In this document: piece after piece, positions 22,109-30,071 of the stretch
Layout of the letters: each line of letters starts with the position of its first letter
How positions within the stretch are numbered: position 1 is the stretch's first letter
From: Pseudonocardia thermophila
GTDB taxonomy: Bacteria > Actinomycetota > Actinomycetes > Mycobacteriales > Pseudonocardiaceae
DNA length: 64,000 nt
Direction: 5' to 3'
Assembly: GCF_900142365.1 (NCBI RefSeq)
Contig: NZ_FRAP01000004.1
Coordinates: 248,001 to 312,000 of the forward strand
Translations under genes and position numbers: made by a program
The notes under the pieces: generated by a model
What the model was told of the DNA's origin: nothing
The model's input: the letters and a program-made list of their open reading frames with translations, nothing else
Databases searched by the model: none

Positions 22109-23413
22109 TCATCGCCCGAGTCGGCGAGCCAGCGCCTCCCGCAGCGGCGGGACGACCACGCCCTCCGCCGCGAGCTTGCGGCGGGCTGTGCGCCGGCACA
22201 GCAGCACGCCGACGATCGCGACGGCCCACACCGCGTACTGCACGGTCCAGGCGACCCGGAACGCCTCCGGGGTGTACGCGTCCGGCGAGACCGCGCCGAG
22301 CACCGCGCCCACGGCGAAGGCGATCAGCAGCGTCGCGGTGAAGCCGCCGATGTTGACCAGCGCGACGGCGGTTCCGCTGCGGTGGGCGGGGTTGAACGTG
22401 CGCGCGTAGTCGAACCCCACCATCGAGCCCGGCCCACCGGTGGCGAGCACGAGCACCAGCAGGACCAGCAGCCACGTCGGCGCGGGCGGTGGCACGAGCA
22501 GCACCACCGTCCACATCAGCGCAGTCGTGACGATCACCGCGATCACCAGCAGCGACCGGCGCATCGGGTGCCGCGCGGTGAACTCCCCGAACAGCGGACC
22601 GGCCGCGATCCCGGTCGCGACGAGCAGCGTGAGCATCCCCGCGGCCGCGGCCGGGCTCCACCCCTGCCCGGCCACCAGGTACGGCACCCCCCACAGCAGG
22701 GCGAACACATGGCCGGAGAACTGCGTGCCGGTGTGCGACCAGAACCCGAGCCGCGTGCCCGGCTCCCGCCACGAATCCCGGACCCCGGCCAGCACGTCCC
22801 GCAGGCCGCCAACCCGTGGGGGCGCCGGCACGCTCGGCGGACGGTCGCGCACCACGATCCAGGCCGCGGTCGCCACGAAGACCCCGATCCCGCCGGCCGA
22901 CACGAACGCCGGTGTCCAGCCGGCGCCGTGCAGCACCGCCGCCAGCGGCAGGGCCGACAGGACCTGCCCCAGCTGCCCGATCAACCCGGTCAACTGGGTC
23001 ATCAGCGGCACCCGCCGCGCGGTGAACCACGCCGGCACCAGGGAGAACATGCTGACGAACGTCATCGCGTCGCCGATGCCGACGAGCACCCGCGCGGCGA
23101 TCGCCACCGGCAGCGTGGTGGACAGCCCGAGCAGGATCTGCCCGGCGGCCATCGTCAGCCCGCCCACGGTGATGACCTTGCGGGCGCCGAACCGGTCGAG
23201 CAGCACCCCGGCCGGCACCTGCAGCGCCGCGTAGACGATCAGCTGGAGCACGATGAAACCGGACAGCAGCGCCGGTCCCGTGGTGTAGCGTTCGGCGGCG
23301 TCCAGCCCTGCCACCCCGAACGAGGTGCGGTGCATGACGCCGATCAGGTAGGCCGCCAGACCCACCGTCCAGACGACGGCAGACCGCCGGTCGAGTCCCC
23401 AATCCGCAGCCAT
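22109..23413 (-). CDS. MFS transporter, 12 TMS
   Basis: A 434-residue permease with about 12 transmembrane helices in two six-helix bundles. The cytoplasmic loop motif D-R-F-G-A-R-K after helix 2 (near 75-81) is the MFS motif A. The second half has a Pro/Gly-rich helix with G-G-P-G-S-M-V-G-F-D. The central loop is short and charged. An ATG at 23413 with GGGGG 5 nt upstream is preferred over the ATG at 23425, which lacks a ribosome site. The gene is downstream of no regulator and divergent from PAC2. It resembles general organic-anion or nitrate/sugar-type permeases, but the substrate is unclear. Confidence 0.85.
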   Translation of the reverse strand: MAADWGLDRRSAVVWTVGLAAYLIGVMHRTSFGVAGLDAAERYTTGPALLSGFIVLQLIVYAALQVPAGVLLDRFGARKVITVGGLTMAAGQILLGLSTTLPVAIAARVLVGIGDAMTFVSMFSLVPAWFTARRVPLMTQLTGLIGQLGQVLSALPLAAVLHGAGWTPAFVSAGGIGVFVATAAWIVVRDRPPSVPAPPRVGGLRDVLAGVRDSWREPGTRLGFWSHTGTQFSGHVFALLWGVPYLVAGQGWSPAAAAGMLTLLVATGIAAGPLFGEFTARHPMRRSLLVIAVIVTTALMWTVVLLVPPPAPTWLLVLLVLVLATGGPGSMVGFDYARTFNPAHRSGTAVALVNIGGFTATLLIAFAVGAVLGAVSPDAYTPEAFRVAWTVQYAVWAVAIVGVLLCRRTARRKLAAEGVVVPPLREALARRLGR

Positions 23414-23577
23414 GACGGCCCCCATCGTGCGTCACGAGCAGTGCTGACCGGTACGCGGTGCGTGCGGGGTCACCTGTGCGGCCGATCGCACACGCCCCCT
23501 GCCTGCACGAGCCACCGGCGGACCGGGATGCTGTGTGTGCGGTTCCACGTTGTCGACCGCGAGGAAGGGATGTGGAC

Positions 23578-24501
23578 GTGGTGCTCGACCCAGCCGGGCT
23601 GTACGAGATCGTGGCCGACATCGACGTCGACGACCCGGTGCTCATCGTGGCGCTCGACGGGTTCGTCGATGCAGGCGCCGCCACGCGCCTCAGCGTGGCC
23701 GCGCTGCTCGCCGGGCAGGAGCCTCGCACGGTCGCGCGGTTCGACGTCGACCAGCTCGTCGACTACCGGTCGCGCCGGCCGGCGCTGCGGTTCGACACCG
23801 ACCACTGGGCGTCCTACGCGGCGCCGCAGCTCGACGTCGTCGCGCTCGCCGACACCACCGGCCAGGAGTACCTGCTGCTGGCCGGCCCCGAGCCGGACAC
23901 CCAGTGGGAGCGGTTCTGCGCGGCGATCGTGCAGCTGGTGCGCCACTTCCACGTGCGTCTGGTGATCAACCTGTCGGCGATCCCGCTCGCCGTGCCGCAC
24001 ACCCGCCCGATCGGCGTGACCGTGCACGGCACCCGCCCCGAGCTGACCGAGGGGCACGAGGCGTGGTTCTCGACCGCCGAGGTTCCGGGCAGCGCGATCG
24101 CGCTCATGGAGTACCGCCTCGGCGAGGCGGGCCACGACGCGGTGGGCTTCGCCGTGCACGTGCCGCACTACCTGGCCCGCGCGGAGTACCCGCAGGCCGC
24201 GCGCGTGCTGCTCGACCACGTGGGACTGGCCGCCAAGCTGTACCTGCCGACCGAGGCGCTCTCCGAGGCGGCCCGCCAGGCCGACGAGGAGATCTCCGCG
24301 CAGGTCGCGGCCTCCGACGAGGTGCGCCAGATCGTCGACGCGCTGGAGCGCCAGTACGACGCGGTGGTGTCCGGCCGCGGCGACCGCGGCGTGTTCGGAC
24401 TGGACGGCAACCTGCCCAGCGCGGAGGAGCTCGGCGCGGAGGTGGAGCGGTTCCTCGCCGAGCGCACCGATCCGCCGGAGGAGCCGCCCCGCCAGTCCTG
24501 A
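23578..24501 (+). CDS. PAC2-family protein
   Basis: About 307 residues. The N-terminal section D-P-V-L-I-V-A-L-D-G-F-V-D-A-G-A and D-V-D-Q-L-V-D-Y-R-S-R-R-P are hallmarks of the PAC2 family, related to proteasome assembly chaperone 2. A C-terminal helical part ends in a proline/glutamate tail. In actinobacteria PAC2 proteins are common and some bind the proteasome system or act as ligand-binding domains; a precise function is not established. GGAAGGG precedes several GTG codons, of which 23578 gives the better spacing; 23572 is an alternative. It is monocistronic, followed by a strong hairpin. Confidence 0.85.
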   Translation: MVLDPAGLYEIVADIDVDDPVLIVALDGFVDAGAATRLSVAALLAGQEPRTVARFDVDQLVDYRSRRPALRFDTDHWASYAAPQLDVVALADTTGQEYLLLAGPEPDTQWERFCAAIVQLVRHFHVRLVINLSAIPLAVPHTRPIGVTVHGTRPELTEGHEAWFSTAEVPGSAIALMEYRLGEAGHDAVGFAVHVPHYLARAEYPQAARVLLDHVGLAAKLYLPTEALSEAARQADEEISAQVAASDEVRQIVDALERQYDAVVSGRGDRGVFGLDGNLPSAEELGAEVERFLAERTDPPEEPPRQS

Positions 24502-24505
24502 CCCG

Positions 24506-24575
24506 GCGCGCAGGGTGGGGACCCCGCGCACATGGCCCACCCCAGCATGTGCGCGGAGACCGCACCCTGCGCGGG
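24506..24575. terminator. Bidirectional terminator-like hairpin
   Basis: GCGCAGGGTG and ACCCCGCGCACATG (24508-24533) pair with CATGTGCGCGG and GCACCCTGCGC (24546-24575), with few mismatches and a short loop. It lies between the convergent PAC2 and deazaflavin-oxidoreductase stops. There is no U-run, as is usual in high-GC actinobacteria. Confidence 0.7.
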
Positions 24576-24588
24576 TCCGAGTTCCGGC

Positions 24589-25050
24589 TCAGCCCGGTTC
24601 CAGCGCGACCATCGGCAGCTGCTCCGCCGCCCGCAGCCGGTCCGCCGCCCCGCCGCGGTACCGCCACCCGAGCAGCGCCGAGAGCAGCCGGCGCACCAGG
24701 GGTGCGGCCGGCCCGTGCCGCCGCTCGTAGGCCGCGAGCGCGTCGGCGGCCTCCGGGATGCCCAGCCGGCGGGCAGCGACCGGCGTCCGCCTCCGCCCGA
24801 CGGTGGCCGCGGCGGGTCCACCTGCGGTGAGGTTGCGCAGCCAGTCCGCGTCGCCGAATCCGGCGACCACGATCGGCGCCCCGGAGACCGTGCGGCCGAC
24901 GATCTCCAGCGGCGTCGTGTACGCCCGCCCGGACCGACGACCGGTGTGGTGCAGGAGCAGGAAGCGCCGGCCGAGCACACCGCCCAGCCCGTGCTCGTAC
25001 AGCCACAGCACCACCCGGGTCGCCGCGCTCAGCACCGGCCGCGCCCGCAC
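24589..25050 (-). CDS. Deazaflavin (F420)-dependent nitroreductase-family protein
   Basis: About 153 residues. L-L-H-H-T-G-R-R-S-G-R-A-Y-T-T-P-L (near 33-49) is the conserved core of the Ddn/DUF385 split-barrel family, whose members use reduced F420 to reduce nitro compounds, quinones or fatty acids. The next strand A-P-I-V-V-A-G-F-G-D-A-D-W-L-R-N-L also fits. A GTG at 25050 has GGGAG 7 nt upstream; a GTG at 25074 is in frame but has no ribosome site. F420 use is assumed from family membership; some members bind other cofactors. It lies 87 bp from the AceE-like gene on the same strand and ends at a shared terminator hairpin. Confidence 0.82.
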   Translation of the reverse strand: MRARPVLSAATRVVLWLYEHGLGGVLGRRFLLLHHTGRRSGRAYTTPLEIVGRTVSGAPIVVAGFGDADWLRNLTAGGPAAATVGRRRTPVAARRLGIPEAADALAAYERRHGPAAPLVRRLLSALLGWRYRGGAADRLRAAEQLPMVALEPG

Positions 25051-25137
25051 GTCACGACTCCCGCGCCCCGCCACGTCGGCGACCGTAGCCCCGGGGTGGT
25101 GTGTGCGCAGGTCGTGCCGTGCACACGCGGCCTTGGG

Positions 25138-27423
25138 TCAGCGGACGTCCAGTGCCGCGGCCACGACCGAGTCGGCGTCGATGCCGTGGTAGCGGTACAC
25201 GTCGCGCAGCCCACCGGACTGGCCGAACTTCGTCACGCCCAGGTGGACGGCCCGCACGCGGTGGATGTTCGCGAGGAACGCCAGCGTGTGCGGGTGCCCG
25301 TCGAGCAGCGTGACCAGCGGGGCGGCCCGGTGCTGCGGGAACGCCGACTCGAGCACCCACGTGTCGGCCGAGCCGCGCCCGGAGCGGGCCTGCACCGCCT
25401 CGAAGACCAGGCCGGGGCTGGTCACGCACACCACGTCGGTGGCCACGCCCTGCTCGGCGAGCCGGTCGGCGGCGGCGAGCGCCTCGGGCACCATGGCGCC
25501 CATCGCCGCGACCGTCACCTCCGGTCGACCCGCGCAGCGCCGCAGTGGGTACGCCCCGGCCACCACCTGGCGCCGGCGCAGTTCGCGGGCCGCCGGGTCG
25601 GCCGGCACCTGCGCGAGGGACTGGTCGACCGGCCGCGTGGACAGCCGCAGGTAGGCCGAGCTGCCGTCCGGCCTGCCCAGCTTGGCGAGGCAGGCCAGCA
25701 GCGTCCACTCCACGTCGATCGCGAAGGCCGGCTCGTAGGCGACGCAGCCGGGCTGCTCCAGCCCCACCGACGGCGTCGTGATCGACTGGTGCGCGCCGCC
25801 CTCCGGTGCCAGCGACACCCCCGACGGGGTGCCGACCAGGATCGACTGGCCGCCCGCGTAGATCCCGAACGACCACGGCTCCAGCGCTCGCTCGACGAAC
25901 GGGTCGTAGACGACGCCGATGGGCAGCAGCGGCTCACCCCAGCGGCTCCACGTGGCGCCGAGCTCGCCGAGCAGGCCGACGAGGTTGGTCTCGGCGATGC
26001 CCAGCTCGATGTGCTGGCCGTCGGGCCGTTCCCGCCAGTGCAGGATCGTCTCGGGATCGTCGGCGAACCAGTCGACGCGCTCGCGCGGCGACCACACCCC
26101 GACCTTGTTCACCCAGCCGCCGAGGTTGGTGGAGCTGGACACGTCCGGGGCGAGGGTGACCACCCGGCGGGCGGCGTCCGGCGCGGACCGGGTGAGGTCG
26201 AGCAGCGTGCGGCCCAGCGCCGCCTGGGTGTTGGCGGTGCCGCTCGGGGTGCGGCCGAAGTCCGTGGGGACCTCGACCTTCGGGGGCGCGGGCACTGGGT
26301 CGCGGCGCAGGCGCTGCGCCACCTCGGCGCACAGCCGGGCAGCGTCGGAGCCCTCGGGGAACCTCGCCCACGGGTCGTCCACGTCGGCGCCGACCCGCTC
26401 GGCGAGCTCGGCGAGCTGCTCGTGGGTGAGCAGCGCGGAGTGGTTCTGCGGGTGCCCCTCGGTTGCGAGCCCGTAGCCCTTGATCGTGTAGGCGAAGATC
26501 ACGGTCGGGCGCGAGTCGTCGATGTCGGTGAACGCGTCGCCGAGCGCGTCGAGATCGTGGCCGCCGAGGTTGCGCAGGGCCGCGACGAGGGTGTCGTCGT
26601 CGAGCTGGTCGACGAGCGAGCGCAGCTCGGGGTTGTCGGGCAGGCGCGTGCGCAGCTCGGGCGCGGAGCACCGCAGCAGCCGCTGGTACTCCGGGTTGGT
26701 CATCTCGTCGATGCGTCGGCGCAGCTGCGGCCCGCCGGGCATGCCGAACAGCTTCTCCAGCAGCCGGCCGTACTTGACGGTGATCACCTGCCAGCCGGCG
26801 GCCTCGAACATGCCCTGCAGGCGGGGCGCCCCGATGTTGGGCACGACGCGGTCGAGGGACTGCCGGTTGAGGTCGACGATCCAGCAGACCTCGCCCAGCT
26901 CGGCGACCATCGGGTCGAGGATCGCCTCCCACACCGCACCCTCGTCCAGCTCGGCGTCGCCGACCAGCGAGTACTGCCGGCCCTCCCCCGCGCGCACGTA
27001 GCGGCGGGCGATCGCGCCCCAGATCGGAGCGGTGGCACCGATGCCGACCGAGCCGGTGGAGTAGTCCACGGGGTCGGGGTCCTTGACCCGGCTCGGGTAG
27101 CTCTGCAGCCCGCCGAACTCGCGCAGCGTGGTCAGGTGGTGCTCGTCCAGCTCACCCAGCAGGTAGTTGATGGCGTGCAGGACGGGTGAGGCGTGCGGCT
27201 TCACCGAGACCCGGTCGCCCGCGCGGAGGTGCTCGAACCACAGCGCGGTCATGATCGTCGCCATCGACGCGCTGGACGCCTGGTGGCCGCCGACCTTCAG
27301 CCCCTCCGGGTTGGGCCGTACCCGGTTGGCGTGGTGCACGATCGCGGTGGCGAGCCAGAGGACCCGCTTCTCGATCTCCAGCAGGGCGGCCGGCGAGGTC
27401 CCGATCACTGTCGTCCCCTCCAT
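25138..27423 (-). CDS. Homodimeric 2-oxoacid dehydrogenase E1 / transketolase-like TPP enzyme (AceE/MdeB type)
   Basis: A 761-residue thiamine-diphosphate enzyme. The TPP-binding region has G-D-A-E-L-D-E (near 155) and V-D-L-N-R-Q-S-L-D about 30 residues later, the AceE version of the GDG...NN motif. A transketolase pyrimidine-binding domain (F-A-D-D-P-E and E-L-G-I-A-E-T-N-L near 465-500) and a C-terminal transketolase domain follow. It is shorter than AceE (about 890-930 residues) and close to MdeB, the 2-ketobutyrate dehydrogenase E1 of Pseudomonas putida. No E2 or E3 gene is adjacent. It is divergent from an Lrp-type gene, as mdeB is linked to the Lrp-like MdeR, so a 2-oxoacid from amino-acid breakdown is a reasonable guess. 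Confidence 0.8.
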   Translation of the reverse strand: MEGTTVIGTSPAALLEIEKRVLWLATAIVHHANRVRPNPEGLKVGGHQASSASMATIMTALWFEHLRAGDRVSVKPHASPVLHAINYLLGELDEHHLTTLREFGGLQSYPSRVKDPDPVDYSTGSVGIGATAPIWGAIARRYVRAGEGRQYSLVGDAELDEGAVWEAILDPMVAELGEVCWIVDLNRQSLDRVVPNIGAPRLQGMFEAAGWQVITVKYGRLLEKLFGMPGGPQLRRRIDEMTNPEYQRLLRCSAPELRTRLPDNPELRSLVDQLDDDTLVAALRNLGGHDLDALGDAFTDIDDSRPTVIFAYTIKGYGLATEGHPQNHSALLTHEQLAELAERVGADVDDPWARFPEGSDAARLCAEVAQRLRRDPVPAPPKVEVPTDFGRTPSGTANTQAALGRTLLDLTRSAPDAARRVVTLAPDVSSSTNLGGWVNKVGVWSPRERVDWFADDPETILHWRERPDGQHIELGIAETNLVGLLGELGATWSRWGEPLLPIGVVYDPFVERALEPWSFGIYAGGQSILVGTPSGVSLAPEGGAHQSITTPSVGLEQPGCVAYEPAFAIDVEWTLLACLAKLGRPDGSSAYLRLSTRPVDQSLAQVPADPAARELRRRQVVAGAYPLRRCAGRPEVTVAAMGAMVPEALAAADRLAEQGVATDVVCVTSPGLVFEAVQARSGRGSADTWVLESAFPQHRAAPLVTLLDGHPHTLAFLANIHRVRAVHLGVTKFGQSGGLRDVYRYHGIDADSVVAAALDVR

Positions 27424-27547
27424 TGGTCTTCTTGCGACGACAACTGCAACACGACTCGACCTACTGCACAACCTGGTCACGAGTCCTTGAGCAATCTGCA
27501 CGTTCCCGGGACTCCGAGGCTTCCCCGGAGGGGGCAGACTGCGCAGT

Positions 27548-27997
27548 GTGGACGCGACCGACGCCCGACTGCTGCTCGCACTCTCCGAGGATCCCCGCGC
27601 CTCCGCGCTCGCGCTCGCCGAACGGCTCGGGGTCTCCCGCAACACCGTGCAGGCCCGGCTGGCCCGGCTGGATCTGTCCGCCGTCGAGCTGCGGGTCGAC
27701 CCGGCCGAGCTGGGTTACCCGATCACCGCGTACGTGCTGATGGTGCTGCGCCAGCGCTACCTCGACCAGGTCGCGGAGGAGCTGGCCGCGGTGCCGGAGG
27801 TCGTGGAGGTGCTCGGCATCTCCGGCGAGGTCGACCTGCTCGTGCAGGTCGTGGCCCGCGACGGCGACGATCTCTACCGGATCGCGGGCCGGCTGCTGGC
27901 CATCGAAGGCGTCGAGCGCACGACTACGTCGCTGGTGATGCGCCGGCTGGTGCCGCACCGCCTCGAACCGCTGCTGCGGCGGATCGCCGATCAGTGA
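27548..27997 (+). CDS. Lrp/AsnC-family regulator with a shortened wing
   Basis: A 149-residue regulator with an N-terminal helix-turn-helix (L-A-E-R-L-G-V-S-R-N-T-V-Q-A-R, residues about 23-37) and a C-terminal RAM/ligand domain (V-L-G-I-S-G-E-V-D-L-L-V-Q-V near 90-103, G-V-E-R-T-T-T near 121). Between recognition helix and linker the family usually has a G-V-I-x-G-Y wing; here the segment is L-D-L-S-A-V-E-L-R-V-D-P, about four residues short, so DNA contacts may differ. It uses GTG at 27548 and is divergent from the AceE/MdeB-like gene, its likely target. Its last 74 bp overlap the convergent AraC-type gene. Confidence 0.88.
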   Translation: MDATDARLLLALSEDPRASALALAERLGVSRNTVQARLARLDLSAVELRVDPAELGYPITAYVLMVLRQRYLDQVAEELAAVPEVVEVLGISGEVDLLVQVVARDGDDLYRIAGRLLAIEGVERTTTSLVMRRLVPHRLEPLLRRIADQ

Positions 27998-28946
27998 TCT
28001 GCCGGGCGATCCGCCGGGCCCGCTCGCGGTGCTCGCGCGGGCTGATCCCGTGCACCCGCTTGAACGCCGCGGAGAGCGCGAAGCCGGAGCCGTAGCCGAC
28101 CCGGCGGGCCACCGCGTCGAGCGTGGCGTCGGTGTCGCGGAGCAGATCGGCGGCCAGGGCCAGCCGCCGCCCGGCCAGGAACGCCATCGGTGGCTCGCCG
28201 ACCAGCTCGGTGAACCGGCGGGCCAGCGCAGCCCGCGACACCCGCGCCTGCGCGGCCAGCTCGGCGACCGTCCACCGGCGCGCCGGATCGGCCTGCATGG
28301 CGCGCAGCGCGGGGCCGACGACCGGGTCGGCGGCCGCGACGTACCAGCCGGGAGCGGGCGCGCCGGGTCGCTCGAACCAGGTCCGCAGCGCGGTGACCAG
28401 CAGGAGATCGAGGAGCCGGTCGAGCACGACCTCCTGCCCCGGCCGCTCGGTGCTGATCTCCTGGGCGAGCATCGCCAGCACCGGTGAGTCGTGGCCGAAC
28501 CCGTCGAGCACCATGACCCCGGGCAAGCCGGCGAGCACGCGCCCGCCGAGCGTGCTCGCGTCCGCGTAGTTGCCGACCAGCACCTCGGTGCTGCCCGCGG
28601 CGCTGTTGCCCCACGTGCGCACGCCGAGCTGGGTGGTGGTCTCCACGGGCCGGCCGTCCGGGGTGGCGCACTCGCCGTCCGGGAGGATCACGATCTCCGG
28701 CGGGCGGCCGGCGGTGTCGGCGATGTCGTACTCCTGCCCACCCACGGTGATCACGAGGTCGCCGGCCCGCAGGTCGATCACCCGGCCGTCGGCGAAGCGC
28801 ATGTGCGCCTCACCGCGCACGACGGCGAGCACGGCCAGCGCGACCTCGTCCCGGACGCGCAGCGACCACGGCGGCTCCATGACCGTGCGCAGGAGGAAGG
28901 CACCCCGCGCCCGCGGGCCGTCGAGGAGACCGCCGAACTCGTCCAC
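27924..28946 (-). CDS. AraC-family regulator with N-terminal cupin
   Basis: A 340-residue protein. Residues about 10-175 form a cupin-like ligand domain (L-A-V-V-R-G-E-A-H-M-R-F and L-R-A-G-D-L-V), and about 215-315 the double helix-turn-helix of AraC/XylS (V-A-E-L-A-A-Q-A-R-V-S-R-A-A-L-A-R-R-F; then V-A-R-R-V-G-Y-G-S-G-F-A-L). The tail is Ala-rich. The GTG at 28946 has a leaderless-type TAGGCT 6 nt upstream. It is divergent from the NmrA-like gene, a pairing often seen for this regulator type, so it probably controls that gene. The ligand is unknown. Confidence 0.9.
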   Translation of the reverse strand: MDEFGGLLDGPRARGAFLLRTVMEPPWSLRVRDEVALAVLAVVRGEAHMRFADGRVIDLRAGDLVITVGGQEYDIADTAGRPPEIVILPDGECATPDGRPVETTTQLGVRTWGNSAAGSTEVLVGNYADASTLGGRVLAGLPGVMVLDGFGHDSPVLAMLAQEISTERPGQEVVLDRLLDLLLVTALRTWFERPGAPAPGWYVAAADPVVGPALRAMQADPARRWTVAELAAQARVSRAALARRFTELVGEPPMAFLAGRRLALAADLLRDTDATLDAVARRVGYGSGFALSAAFKRVHGISPREHRERARRIARQITDRRSAAAAVRGGAAPAGASPAT

Positions 28947-28952
28947 GCGGTG

Positions 28953-28958
28953 AGCCTA
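28953..28958 (-). promoter_or_regulatory. Leaderless -10 box of the AraC gene
   Basis: TAGGCT on the minus strand ends 6 nt before the GTG start, and no ribosome site is present. There is no good -35. Confidence 0.5.
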
Positions 28959-29010
28959 GACGCACACGCATGTCTGGCGGGCAAGTCATGCGCGCACCGC
29001 TCAGCGCCGC

Positions 29011-29078
29011 CCTGAAGGCCACGAACGGCACTTTCGTGGCAGCATCGCCGACGAAGGTGCCGTTCGTGGAGGTTCAGG
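29011..29078. repeat. Dispersed hairpin, copy 4, in a divergent promoter region
   Basis: Arms 29011-29037 and 29051-29078 pair with a few mismatches: CCTGAA at the base, CACGAACGGCAC and TTCGT above, and a loop with GCAGCATCGCC. The loop matches copy 3 at 20634-20685. It lies between the divergent AraC and NmrA-like genes, so it cannot be a terminator for either. Confidence 0.9.
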
Positions 29079-29161
29079 CCTGAGCCGGCAAGACGCTCAC
29101 GCATGTCGATGAGCTTCTGAACCATTCAGCGTCTCACCATCTCCGGCTTGAATCCTCGGGC

Positions 29162-30007
29162 ATGAGCCAGAACGTCCTCGTCATCGGTGCCACCGGCAAG
29201 ACCGGGCGCCACGTCGCCGAGCGCCTCACCGCCGCGGGCCACCGGGTGCGCCCGGGGTCCCGCTCGGCCGCCGTCCCGTTCGACTGGGCCGACCCCACCA
29301 CCTGGTCAGCGGCGCTCGCCGGGGTCGACGCCTGCTACGTCGCCTACTACCCGGACCTCGCCGTGCCCGGCGCCGCGCAGACCGTCGCGGAGCTCGCAGC
29401 GGCGGCCGGGCGCGCCGGGGTCCGCAGGCTGGTGCTGCTGTCCGGCCGCGGCGAACCCGGCGCCGAGGCCGCTGAACGGGCCGTGCGCGCCGTCTTCCCG
29501 GTCGCGACCGTGGTGCGAGCCGCGTGGTTCAACCAGAACTTCAGCGAGGGCCACTTCCTCGGACCGGTGCTGGCGGGCACGGTGGCGCTACCCGTCGGGG
29601 ACGTGCGCGAACCCTTCGTCGACGCCGACGACATCGCGGACGTCGCCGCGGCCGCGCTGACCGACGACCGGCACGGCGGCGAGCTGTACGAGGTGACCGG
29701 CCCGCAGCTGCTGACGTTCGGCGAGGCCGTGGCGGAGATCGCCGCCGCGACCGGGCGGGCGATCGACTTCGTACCGCTTCGGCTGCCGGACTACCTGGCG
29801 CTCGCGCCCGTCGAGCTGTCCGCCGACGAGCTGTGGCTGGTGGAGCACCTGTTCCGCGAGGTGCTCGACGGGCGCAACGCCCGCCTCGCCGACGGTGTGC
29901 AGCGGGCGCTGGGCCGTCCACCCCGAGACTTCGCCGCCTACGCCCGTGCCACCGCGGGAACGGGGGCGTGGCCGACCGGCGCGGGCCAGCCCGTGGAACA
30001 CCGGTGA
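29162..30007 (+). CDS. NmrA/atypical-SDR NAD(P)-binding protein
   Basis: A 281-residue atypical short-chain dehydrogenase. The N-terminal V-I-G-A-T-G-K-T-G-R-H-V (residues 7-18) is the NmrA-type G-x-x-G-x-x-G motif. V-L-L-S-G-R-G in the middle and A-W-F-N-Q-N-F-S-E-G near 120 are typical of the ergot-alkaloid biosynthesis and quinone-reductase-2-like subgroup. The classic Tyr-x-x-x-Lys is absent, as is normal for NmrA-like proteins, which may sense NAD(P) redox state or reduce quinones. It is divergent from the AraC regulator and lies 64 bp before the BCCT transporter. Confidence 0.85.
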   Translation: MSQNVLVIGATGKTGRHVAERLTAAGHRVRPGSRSAAVPFDWADPTTWSAALAGVDACYVAYYPDLAVPGAAQTVAELAAAAGRAGVRRLVLLSGRGEPGAEAAERAVRAVFPVATVVRAAWFNQNFSEGHFLGPVLAGTVALPVGDVREPFVDADDIADVAAAALTDDRHGGELYEVTGPQLLTFGEAVAEIAAATGRAIDFVPLRLPDYLALAPVELSADELWLVEHLFREVLDGRNARLADGVQRALGRPPRDFAAYARATAGTGAWPTGAGQPVEHR

Positions 30008-30071
30008 CGGCCCGGCCCCGGCCGCTGTCCTCCGTTTGCGGACCACCGCACGACCGCGCACTGTGTTGCGC

